From assembly GCA_947462335.1 (NCBI GenBank), contig OX381707.1, positions 79,136,610-79,200,609 on the forward strand: DNA of 64,000 nt. Direction: 5' to 3'. The translations under genes and the position numbers were made by a program. Of this stretch, positions 45,599 through 55,828 are shown in pieces. The notes below the pieces were generated by a model. That model saw nothing but the letters and a program-made list of their open reading frames with translations, had not been told where the DNA came from and did no database searches. Source of the DNA: Harmothoe impar. Taxonomy: Eukaryota; Annelida; Polychaeta; Phyllodocida; Polynoidae. Positions within the stretch are counted from its first letter, which is position 1, and every line of letters starts with the position of its first letter.

Positions 45599-47099
45599 TA
45601 GTGGAGGGCCAATTGTAATCCCGTAGGAATGTCATGACCATTTTAGTTTCTCAACTGAAATCCATAGTTTGAAAGGTTCCGAAGAAAATAGGATAACCGC
45701 TCCAATTTTCATTTTTCATTTTAAGGCGTTTCTAGGCAAATCAAAAAAGTTACCATAGCAACCAGTAAATGGGGCTCCAGCTTCAGAATAAATTGATGTA
45801 TTAAAATTCTAATTATACCTACCCCCCCTAAATTGAGTATGAGGAATCCAGTGGTACCAACAATATTTTTCTCTGACCAATGGTTGCCTAGCAACAGGCC
45901 GATTTTGTCATTTTTTGCATAGCAACGGTGGAAAAAGTGGTTAAAGGACACACAACACTAGGATATTTAGGTCATATCTATCAAGCTGCACTATTTGAGG
46001 ATAGTCTACATTGATAATACTCTACTATTGCTGCAATAGCTGCCTAGCAACATACATTCTTTGTGTTTCTTTCCCTAGCAACCGCAGGCTTATGGACAAA
46101 TGGACAAATAGCCTTCAAGGGGTCGAGAGATGCAACTTGGAATCAGATGCTTTATATTCTTAATGCCTAAATTCCAAAATGTCTCTAGGATTTTAATGAA
46201 AAGATGTGATCAGTTTTTCAATATAGTCGAACATCTCTGATTCCTGACAAACGGTTGCCTAGCAACAGGTCAATTTTGTTATTTTTTGCATGGCAACGGT
46301 GGAAAAAGAAGTAAAAGAACACACAATACTTGGATATTTAGGTCATATCTATCAGGCTGCACTGTTTTAGGATAGTGTATGTTGATAATACTCTACTTTT
46401 GCAGCAATAGTTGTGTAGCAACATATATTCTTGGTGTTTCTTTCCCTAGCAATCTCCTGGAGGCTTATGCACTAATAACTTTGAGTGGTCAATTTGGAAT
46501 CAGATGCTTCTAATATTCTTAATGCTTAAATTCTAAAATGTTCCTACAGCTTTCAAAGAAAGAGTCTGACATCTTTGATTCCAGTTGCCATATCAACCAT
46601 TACAATACTATTGATATCAGGCAGATATGTTATATCTTAGTATAATAAAGAGTAGTTTGGATTCTAAAACAATTTCCCCCTGTGTTAGAGGAGACCTTCA
46701 TGATGGGGGTATGAAGGAGTGAAATAACTTCATCGGGAGCCTTCCACAATACCAATGGGCATACCGGATTCGTAAAAGGCGACAAAACTTTAGGTGTCTC
46801 GTGCCTTACTGCTGTGATCAGTTACATAAGCTGTTCTGGCATCCGCTACCCATATGCGCGGGCCCAGGCCTTCTTGCTGGTGGCCTGGCATGGGATCCCT
46901 CCTCAGTGAACCACGTCTGACAGATCAAAGGCGGTGGTTTGTCTGGCCCTGCCCACTATGGTACTAGCCCAGGTGGCTAGGACCAGGCAAATAAAAAAAC
47001 ACTTGCTATCCTTCGAAAAGAGTAGGGGACGTGCCCCGGTAGCGGTTTTCTCCCTCACCTCATAAATGCGGTCATTCCCGAGTAGGCAAAAAACGCTAT

Positions 47100-47408
47100 A
47101 CAACATTTTGTAACGTTATTTAACGTTATATAATGTTTCTCTAAGGCCCCTCACTATGGCATAACATTATATACAGTTTTAGAACATTGTTTTGACGTAA
47201 AATAATGTTTTTTTGTTAGCTGGGTCATATCATAGATTTGGTCATCCATAGATGCGGCCACTGCTGTATTGGGCAAGCAGCATATAAATATCTGTCCTAC
47301 TACTGTAAGGCAGACTACCACTATTTGTGGCTGACTCTTTTCCAACTTGAGATATGCCCCAGGCGTCACAGTACACTTGGACGTTAAACAACCTAATCAA
47401 TCAATTAA
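47100..47408 (+). mobile_element. Possible retroposon 3' end with AATC tail
   Basis: The segment ends ACTTGGACGTTAAACAACC then TAATCAATCAATT. This is a short-period tail of the kind found after non-LTR retroposon 3' ends. No coding region or pol III boxes were confirmed. Confidence 0.35.
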
Positions 47409-47437
47409 AACTGAAACAATGGTTCTCGGGTTCCATA

Positions 47438-47993
47438 TGTGGCCAGGTGAGGGAAAACGTGCCTCCAGGGGGGACTTTTAGTACTGGTTTTGGCCACCAG
47501 GGGACAGTATATGGGTAAAACACTAAGAAATATACTAAAAAATTCTTGAGACCAATTTTTCATGGGGAATCCAGTGACATGTTTAGAATTATTCCATCTC
47601 CACTGAAAACGTTCCATTTTTGGAATACAAAAGGAAGATTTGTTGCCATGGAAACATGGAAAATTGGCATATGTGATAATTTCTGGTTGCCATGGAAACA
47701 CTCCATTATTCCGAATGGGAATTTTTTGTCACAAATGTTTTTTTAAAACTTCACAAGGAACTCAGAATCGAAAACAGACCTAAGAAATTCCCTCAAGAAC
47801 CAATTTTATGATAAAAACATCAGATGTCTTTGGTTATTTTTCAACAAAACTGTATTTTTTACATTATTTGCAGCAGTTGCAGCAAAACTACTTGGAATAT
47901 TTTAGCTCAAGATATCTCATTTTAAAGCCTGTAACATAAACATTGAAAAGCCATTTCCCCCCTGGTGGCACGTTTTCCCTCACCTGGCCACAT
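47438..47993. mobile_element. MITE with TGTGGCCAGGTGAGGGAAAACG ends
   Basis: GTGGCCAGGTGAGGGAAAAC, then GTGCCTCCAGGGGGGA, faces its near-perfect complement at 47955-47993. The arms are about 38 bp. The AT-rich flanks (CATAT and TATAT) hide the target duplication. The interior contains two GTTGCCATGGAAAC X-box-like sites (47642-47655 and 47686-47699). Confidence 0.75.
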
Positions 47994-48175
47994 ATATAAA
48001 AATGTCTCTGAGTAAAAGGTTTTCTACTTCTAAGTATCAACCATTATAGTATTTATCCCAATACAAAGTTTTAGACACTAACTTTGCTATAGTAAGGTCT
48101 AAATATGGTTAGGTTTCAAGAAGATTCAAGGTCAAATATTGTAAGTGGGTGATAATAGGGAAAACCAGAGCCAGA

Positions 48176-48457
48176 TTAGCATCCATTGATGACAGCCGGT
48201 GGTGGTCTTGCCTCCTCCTCCAGGTGCCCTGATGACTCCTCCAGGGGGCTAGGCTTCCCCCGATTTGGTGTCCCACAGGCGGGGCACACCTTGCAGTTAC
48301 CATGGTATTGGTGGCCACATGTCGCGGGGTAAACCCTTTTATGGCTAAAAGAAAACTGAGTTCTGCCTTTGCTCTGCTGCTTGCTTGCTGCGTGTGGCCT
48401 ATAGGACTCCCTCACAGGGGAGTTCCACCATTGCTGGCATGTGGCACTAGGCGGCAC
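48176..48457 (-). CDS. Short ORF with a zinc-ribbon-like Cys/His cluster (doubtful)
   Basis: This is a 93-codon ORF inside the loop of the palindromic element. Residues about 50-62 read ATCGHQYHGNCKV and are followed by CPACG. That gives Cys-x2-His, His-x2-Cys and Cys-x2-Cys spacing that could form a small zinc ribbon, with an acidic and proline-rich tail after it. I do not recognise a family. It may be the remnant of a transposon-encoded protein or chance. No splice context is evident. Confidence 0.25.
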   Translation of the reverse strand: MPPSATCQQWWNSPVRESYRPHAASKQQSKGRTQFSFSHKRVYPATCGHQYHGNCKVCPACGTPNRGKPSPLEESSGHLEEEARPPPAVINGC

Positions 48458-49179
48458 TGTGGGTTCCCACTGATACTGGGATAACTTCCAGGGAAATTAT
48501 GCCCAAACAATAATACTGCACATAATTGTTTGAGAATAGACCTATAATACCCCCTATAATACCCCCTCTCCATGTACAACCTCTCAGAGGCTGGCACCCC
48601 ATTCACAAGAGGTGAAGGCATGTAAAGAGGTTTTCTTTTACCAACTTTTATCCTGTGAAGGATATGACCTCAGCAACTCAGATATACCTTTCATACAACC
48701 TTTCTCATGAAAATCTTCCTCCCATTGGGACATGCTTGATGATGATGATGAATACATGAGGTAGGGGGATGAGGGCATAGGGGTTGATGGTGGGAGGACG
48801 CCCTTAGTTGACCTGGATTGTTTTCCAGTGCCTCTGGTCCTGGTACAATATTCTAAGCAAACCAGTGAAACACCTACCCTTCTCCCCTATCCATGGCCCC
48901 TCCTAACCTATCCACACACCCCTAACCTATCCATAGCCCCTAAGCGATTCACACCACTTTTCTCCTGTGATGTCATTCCCAAGCTGTTCACACAACCTCT
49001 CTCCTGTGAAGTTTTCCACTGCTGTGTATCATTTTTTAGGCATAATCTTGTGGCAGCTATTGCTTTTTAGTATGTATATCTTTATAGCGTTAAACTAGCT
49101 CATTATCAATGTCGGATTAATGTTGAATTAACTAATAGGTTCTCCCTATGCCAAACTACAGTTATGTATTATCCCCCAG

Positions 49180-49572
49180 GTTGTGTAAACAGTTGGGGAG
49201 ATGATTCACAGTTGAGAGGTGGTGTAGACAGTTGGGGAGATGTTTCACAGGGGAGAGGTTGTGTAAACAGTTGGGGAGTTGTTTCACAGGGGAGAGGTGG
49301 TGTAGACAGTTGGGGAAATGTTTCACGGATGAGAGGTTATGTAGAGAGTTGGGGAAGTGTTTCACAGATGAGAGGTTGTGTAGACAGTTGGGGAGATGTT
49401 TCACGGATGAGAAGTTATGTAGAGAGTTGGGGAAGTGTTTCACAGATGAGAGGTTGTGTAGACAGTTGGGTAGACGTTTCACACGGGAGAGGTGGTGTAA
49501 ACAGTTGGGGAGATGTTTCACGGATGAGAGGTTGTGAAGAGAGTTGGGGAAATGTTTCACAGGAGAGAGGTC
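49180..49572. repeat. 39-bp tandem repeat array, 10 copies
   Basis: The consensus is about GTTGTGTAGACAGTTGGGG AGATGTTTCACAGRKGAGAG. Ten units run without a single length change. Units 4-5 and 6-7 are nearly the same, suggesting a 78-bp higher-order step. Because 39 is divisible by 3, several frames on both strands stay open. Those open frames are by-products of the period. Degenerate inverted monomers lie nearby (for example 48975-49008). Confidence 0.92.
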
Positions 49573-50939
49573 GAGTATAAGGTTTAACTGGAGACAGATG
49601 GTGCATTTGTATCACAGTCCTTCCCTATTCAATCTTATAAACACACATCCTTTGATAAGTTCACAAATGCCCCCTGCCTCTTTTGGGCCATAGCCCACAC
49701 TCTACTTGATCTCAGGCGTCAATGGAATTTGACTTCATTATAGGGTGTAAACATATTTGACACCCTAGTGATGAAGAGTCAAACCTATTCAAATCTCTAT
49801 TTCAAAAGAGTCAAACCCAAATGACTCTAGCTATGATTGGTATAAACTTAGTGAGTCACTTAGAGAGTCACTGCAGAAGCATCCGAGTGATTGCCCTATG
49901 GCCTCTTCAAGTGATTAATCTATCTTTTTTCAAATGCCAACTACATAATTATGCATGGGACCATATGTGTACAGGCAAGGGGAAAGGGATATCCGACGAA
50001 AATGTCAACTTTAAAATTGATATCATAAGCTTTCCATTGATATATTACACAAGAGGATATCATTTCTAGTTTTTGAGAAATGGCTATATGAATATGGGTG
50101 GGCATGGCCCTGTCCGAACCCCCAATTAGCTCTAAGTCTCATAGTTTCCAAGATATCTCTATCTAATTAGCATCATTAGAATAATGAAAAAATGATCATA
50201 CATTTTCCCCCTATAGGCCATAGCTTTTTATCTAGAAATGATAATTTTATTCTGTTTTGACCATAGTAATCCATGTGAAACATTCTATCAATGGGCTTCT
50301 TTATTTTCTGTATTTGGAAAGAAAATCATGTTTCCATGGCAACACATATCAACAAAGACACTCATTTAGGCTCTAAAACGTTCTTTTTGCATTCCAAATG
50401 AGGAAGCTTTTCACTAAAAATGGAATGTTTTGTATAAAACTACTGAATTCTCCAGAAAAAAGTACCAAAAAACAAATATTAGCCTGTTTCTTCCAATTTA
50501 GGCCATGGTGGAGCCCTAATACCCCTTTCTGCTTGCCTGCTCACATATATGCTTGATGCTCCACACCTTGGGCATTGGGATGCCTTCCAGGCGGATCTGA
50601 AGGCTGGGATGAGAGAGATACCGGCTAGTGGTTTTAGAAGGTAGTGACATTTCCCTTTATAGGTGTATATATATATGAAGACATTCACATGAGAAAGGTC
50701 CTGTGAAAGGATTCCTTCAGTGGCTAAGATTATATCTTTCACAGTAGATGGGTGTGTGAAAGAATCTTTCACACTCCTTCACACAACCTTATCTCCTATG
50801 AAATGATGTGAATGGGCTTCACACATGCCCTATCCCAACACAGCCCCCTATTGTCCCCTTCTCTGTGCACAACCTCCCTACAATGTGCTTTCAGTTTCAT
50901 CATATGTTCTTCTTCAAGGACTAAAGGTCAAGATGTCTT

Positions 50940-51060
50940 AGAATCATGCAAAACAAGGTCAAAGGTCAAAGTTCAGGTCGAATTGGACCCCTAACGTGGG
51001 AAGTGACCTTGATCACAGTGAAGGTCATTGTTTAGGTGTCAAGGTCAACGTTAGGTCACA
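50940..51060. promoter_or_regulatory. Cluster of AGGTCA half-sites including a DR1
   Basis: AGGTCAAAGGTCA at 50955-50967 is a textbook direct repeat with 1-bp spacing, as bound by PPAR/RXR, HNF4 or COUP-type receptors. Further AGGTCA or TGACCT half-sites follow within 110 bp (near 50974, 51003, 51022, 51041 and 51053). It lies in the loop of the palindromic element, far from any recognised gene, so function is uncertain. Confidence 0.35.
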
Positions 51061-52227
51061 GTCAATTATGGAAAAAAAGGGAAGCAAAATATGTGTTATC
51101 CACAATTTTATCACTGTAAGTCCCCAGAATCATTGTTTTAGAATCCAAACTACTCTTTATCATACTAAGGTATAATATATATGGCTGATATCAATAGAAT
51201 TGTAATGGTTGCTATGGCAACTGGAATCGAAGATGTCGGACTATATTAGAAAAATAAGCTTAGGAACATTTTAGAATTTAAGTATTAAGAGTATTAAGCA
51301 TCTGATTCCAAATTGCATTTCTCGACCACTTTGAGGCTTTTAGTCTAATAGTCTATTAGTATTAGCCTGCAGTTGCTAGGGAAAGAAACACAAGGAATGT
51401 ATGTTGCTAGACAAGTATTGCTGCAATAGTAGTGTATTATCAACATACACTATCCTCAATAGTGCTGTCTGATAGATATGACCTACATATCCTAGTGTTG
51501 TGTGTTCTTTTACCACTTTTTCCACTGTTGCCATGCAAAAAATAACAGAATTGACCTGTTGCTAGGCAACCATTTGTCAAGAATCAGAGATGTTCGACTA
51601 TATTAAAAAACTGATCACATCTTTTCATTAAAATCCTAGAGAAATTTTGGAATTTAGGCATTACGAATATAAAGCATCTGATTCCAAGTTGCATCTCTCG
51701 ACCCCTTGAAGGCTGTTAGTCCATAAGCCTGCTGTTGCTAGGGAAAGAAACACAAAGAATGTATGTTGCTAGGCAGCTATTGCAGCAATAGTAGAGTATT
51801 ATCAATGTAGACTATCCTCAAATAGTGCAGCTTGATAGATATGACCTAAATATCCTAGTGTTGTGTGTCCTTTAACCACTTTTTCCACCGTTGCTATGCA
51901 AAAAATGACAAAATCGGCCTGTTGCTAGGCAACCGTTGGTCAGAGAAAAAAATTGTTGGTACCACTGGATTCCTCATACTCAATTTAGGGGGGGTAGGTA
52001 TAATTAAAATTTTAATACATCAATTTATTCTGAAGCTGGAGCCCCATTTACTGGTTGCTATGGTAACTTTTTTGATTTGCCTAGAAACGCCTTAAAATGA
52101 AAAATGAAAATTGGAGCGGTCATCCTATTTTCTTCGGAACCTTTCAAACTATGGATTTCAGTTGAGAAACTAAAATGGTCATGACATTCCTACGGGACTT
52201 TCTTTTCCTACAATTGGCCCTCCACTA

Positions 52228-55019
52228 TATCTGTCTATACGAGAAGGAAAGAATACTGAGATCCAAGATTTCGGATTATTATCTATTATGTGCAGCTATA
52301 TGATGGATATTTGATTTATTTCAGAATGTACATATTATTCTCATATGTACATGATATCTACTTCATGAAAAAGGGAATATCAAGCACATTGGGACTTTTT
52401 AAATCATATATTTTGCCATATATAAGTTGGTTCAGAGGTTTAACTGACTGTACAAAGCACACTGAATGCCGTTATCTCTGCCAGGAGAGTGTCACCGTCC
52501 ATCAGTCATGTATGGTTACTGCCTCCTGTACAGAAGAGTTCTACCTGACTGCCTCCATTTCCACTTCATGTCCCCCATTATCATGTTCAGCGGCCATTTG
52601 CCTGCTTCAGCCAATCAGAGGCAGGGAGTGATTGGGTATGGGAAGTAGGGAGCTGGGGAGCAATGAGGTGGTGCATGATAGGGGAAAAAACAGCAGGAAT
52701 GTAGAGTGAAAGATGGAAATATAGCCTGTTCCTTGTGTTCCTATATTGTCTTTGGAAAGTTATTTTAAGTTTCTCAGAACAGATGTGCCTAATTAGTTAA
52801 CAGAGAGCTGCTGCCATTTTCAGCCACAATTTATGTAAAGCCTTGATATACAGAATTCCACTTGTCAGTTTCCTATTCTCATATACAATTTTGACAATCA
52901 AAGCTTACACCCTTTTCTATATTCCCCAATCCTATTGCTGCCAGACATTTCTTAACCTTACCCATCCCCGCTTAAAATGTTACAAGCCGAATTGTTGTTT
53001 TAAAATAGCTTGAATGTATCAGAAAATGTTTTTATCTAACGCATGTCGAACTATATATGGGCCACTTACACACCAACTGCAGATGCTGGTGAGGAAGCTG
53101 TGATGGGGACCACTGTAGGGGTGTGGATTAACCTCTGCACCTCCCTAGTCACCACCTGCAACGGGTACTTGACCCTTGGAGAGTGCCCCTAAATTAGAAG
53201 TGCCCCTAAATTAGAAGATAAGGAAAGGTTCCAGAGGTGGAACAAGAAAAGGTTCAAGGACATACTATACCCCCCCCCCCCCCAGAAATTAGAAATTGAG
53301 TCTGGTTATTGTATACAGGGTCTAGGTAATCCCCTCTCCTTCTCATTTATCTCCTCTTATAATGAAAGTTTGTATTTTTGTTTCTCAATTTATGCTCTCG
53401 AGTGAACATTAACCATCATTAGTTCACCTCTTGGAAACAACAAAACCAAGATTCTATTTTTTAAAGGCTTTTTCATCAGCCATAGGCTAATAACATCAGC
53501 CAAAATTTGAATTTTATATTCTGTCTCTTTTATTTTTATGTAGAAAGAAATTTTTTCTAATGTAACAAGGTAATTTAAGGTAATTCCGATCACATCCATA
53601 AACATCTTGGATCTGATCCCATTGTGGAAATGCGCAAGCTGCTTCACAAGTTATAATTTTTTTTTCTATATGATTCCATGCTAAATAAAATGTATTATTG
53701 GAAATCTAAATGATACCCATAAGGGTACTACATGTACATATGCTATATGAATATCATCGCTATACATTTGTACACATTAATTGCAAAACGCAAACAGGGC
53801 CTGGCTCTACGTTATGCAAGCAAAATAAAAGAATAAACAACAACAACCCTGACCCAGGGCACAAGGCTATCCTACCTGACTCCTAAATCAATTTTCTTAA
53901 AATCTCTCCAGGACGTTGATCAAAACCAATGTGTCCTTTGCTACTATTTAATGCATACTCATAAGCTATCATTTCCCTGAAATATATTTTTCACCACATT
54001 CTCCAATGGTCAATATGTGCAATAAAGGTATGTATGTATTTATCCTCCCCATAGAAAATACACTGTAAAGGTCTATGAGCTGTTACTTTATGATATTTCT
54101 TCATAAGAAAAACAGACTAGGCCCCTTTATAAAAATTGGGCAGGGCCTCCTCCTGACTCCTGAGGATTACTATATAATGTCCCCCAACTTTTTAATGCTT
54201 TATTTGTATAGTATTTGGAACATCTTAAGGTAGGATTTAGAAATTGGTAAAAAGACTGAATGTAACCACTTAAAGAAGGAGTATTTGAAAAACATCAACC
54301 TTTTCTAGATAAAGAGCCACTACCCTGTATATTCATGCGTGAACATTAAACCCTGAATGATCTTTATTTGTGAAATCAGAAATCCACAGTAATCTAGAAA
54401 CATTCAGGTTAATACGCAAACTGGCAAATTGAAATCTGGAATTAAATTCTCTGCATGATAAAAAGTATGATTTACAACTTCCGTACTGATGTTGTGGATT
54501 GGTAAACTGACAGCTGTTGATCGTAATGTTATTTTCAGTCATGATTTATGCCACACTTAATCCATCAGCCCTGCAGGCTTTACATCAAAACACAGCTTTT
54601 AGTCAGTCTGACCAATATCTTGCACATTTAAAGGATTTATTTTCCATTCATGATCATTTCCTGCCATATTTGGTCATGATGAAAGCCATTTAGTGCAGCA
54701 AATATGACAGCTGAAATGGATTTATCTGCAATAGTTTTTAAAATCCAGTTTTCAACATTAACTTTCAACACAGAGGGATAAATCATGATGGTGTGTTTCA
54801 GAGTTGTTTATTAAGCACACCAGATGCAAGAAGAAAGCACTTGGGCTGATTGCTTCTGATCAACAAAGAACAAGGTATTTCTGTCTTAATTATGTGGCAT
54901 TTTTCTCCATTTGGCTAATTTTAATTGGCAGGAGGGTAACAGTGAATAATTGGTAACTTTCGGGTAAGGTGACTAGTGTCGTATGAAGTACATCTAGAGG
55001 TTATGTTGTTGATGCAAAC
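52228..55019. other. AT-rich spacer without recognised genes
   Basis: I see no gene. Notable bits are two CCAAT-type motifs near 52607 and 52630 (AGCCAATCAGA and GTGATTGGG), a tandem duplicate of AGTGCCCCTAAATTAGAAG at about 53179-53217, and a 17-base C-run at about 53271-53283. Short ORFs have no recognisable domains. Confidence 0.5.
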
Positions 55020-55345
55020 GCCTGATTCCACAATTGACCTGTATGACTGATATGTAAAGTCAATGATGTTAAATGTTCAAGTCTATGAACTGATTACTTG
55101 TATGACCTGAACTATGTTGAAGGATGTTCTGCTAACTTTGTTGCCTACCTGTATGTCATATGTGTTTTCTGTGTAGCTTTCTACAAAGTACTGCTATCTA
55201 TTGTACAGATCAATATATATTTGTATCATGCTGAACTTGTTATTTTGGAGTACGATGCTCTATTCAAATGACACTATATTGAAAGGCGCAACCTGTTGTG
55301 TATATTTTGTGTCAATAAACATTTTTCAAAACTCAATCTCAACTC
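55020..55345 (+). mobile_element. 3' tail of a poly(A) retroposon (second copy)
   Basis: This is related to 12600-12880. It shares TATGACCTGAACTATGTTG, TTTGTTGCCTACC, TATTGAAAGGCGCAACC and TGTGTCAATAAA before an A-rich end. Two copies more than 40 kb apart show this is a dispersed retroposon family. No ORF remains. Confidence 0.6.
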
Positions 55346-55828
55346 ATGACTTTGATATTTATTGAAGATAGATGTTAGGTGAAAGCCAGCCACTATCCTC
55401 CTTCCAACACACAACTCCTAATGCCACCTACCAGAAACAAATAGGACATATATATTTATTTGAATGTCAATTGTTATACTATTTCACATAACCTCATTTG
55501 TTTTTACACATTTTTAGTTGCTCAGCAGTTGCTCAGAGAGAATAAAATGGCCGGGTTGGTGGTGAGGAGTGACTCCCTGTTTCCCCAGCCTACAACACCA
55601 CATGTTCTAGCAGTCCATCTAACACACCACAAGCATCAGGCACCATTTCTATTTTAGTGTCCCAAAACAGCAGTTAAAGTTGCAGCCACCCATTAGCCAG
55701 CAGGTCTGTGATTGGATTAGCCAAGGGCCATGTCCTGCACTCAATGTCCAGACAGGGGAGGGATCAATGGGTCGTTCACCCCCAACACTGCAGACAGCCT
55801 CCCCCCATTTGTGGTTGGCGCAGCCCTT
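55346..55828. other. Spacer before unit C
   Basis: I see no supportable gene. A short ORF at 55460-55657 follows a TTTTTAG acceptor-like site but shows no recognisable domain and no matching donor. Confidence 0.4.

Larger units (their letters stand above)
45599..52227. repeat. 6.6-kb palindromic element with ~1.08-kb inverted arms
   Basis: 45599-46673 and 51134-52227 match in opposite orientation along their whole length. Outer ends are TAGTGGAGGGCCAATTG and its complement; inner ends are GAATCCAAACTACTCTTTAT and its complement. TAT abuts both outer ends (45596-45598 and 52228-52230), a possible 3-bp target duplication. The arms contain many X-box-like palindromes. Part of the loop (about 47540-47720 versus 50320-50460) is also inverted and related, so symmetry continues inward. 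It may be a foldback transposon or an inverted duplication. No transposase was recognised. Confidence 0.8.

Noticed and set aside
49180..49572. CRISPR-like array
   Set aside because: The repeats are directly tandem with no unique spacers, and the DNA is eukaryotic.
49162..49580. Overlapping ORFs of 101-138 codons on both strands with 13-residue repeats
   Set aside because: They are by-products of a 39-bp tandem array whose period is a multiple of three. Open frames occur on both strands, with no domain or splice context.
52466..52648. Cys-rich ORF near 52.5 kb as a secreted or disintegrin-like exon
   Set aside because: The cysteine spacing matches no family I know. There is no signal peptide, and CCAAT-type motifs there suggest non-coding DNA.
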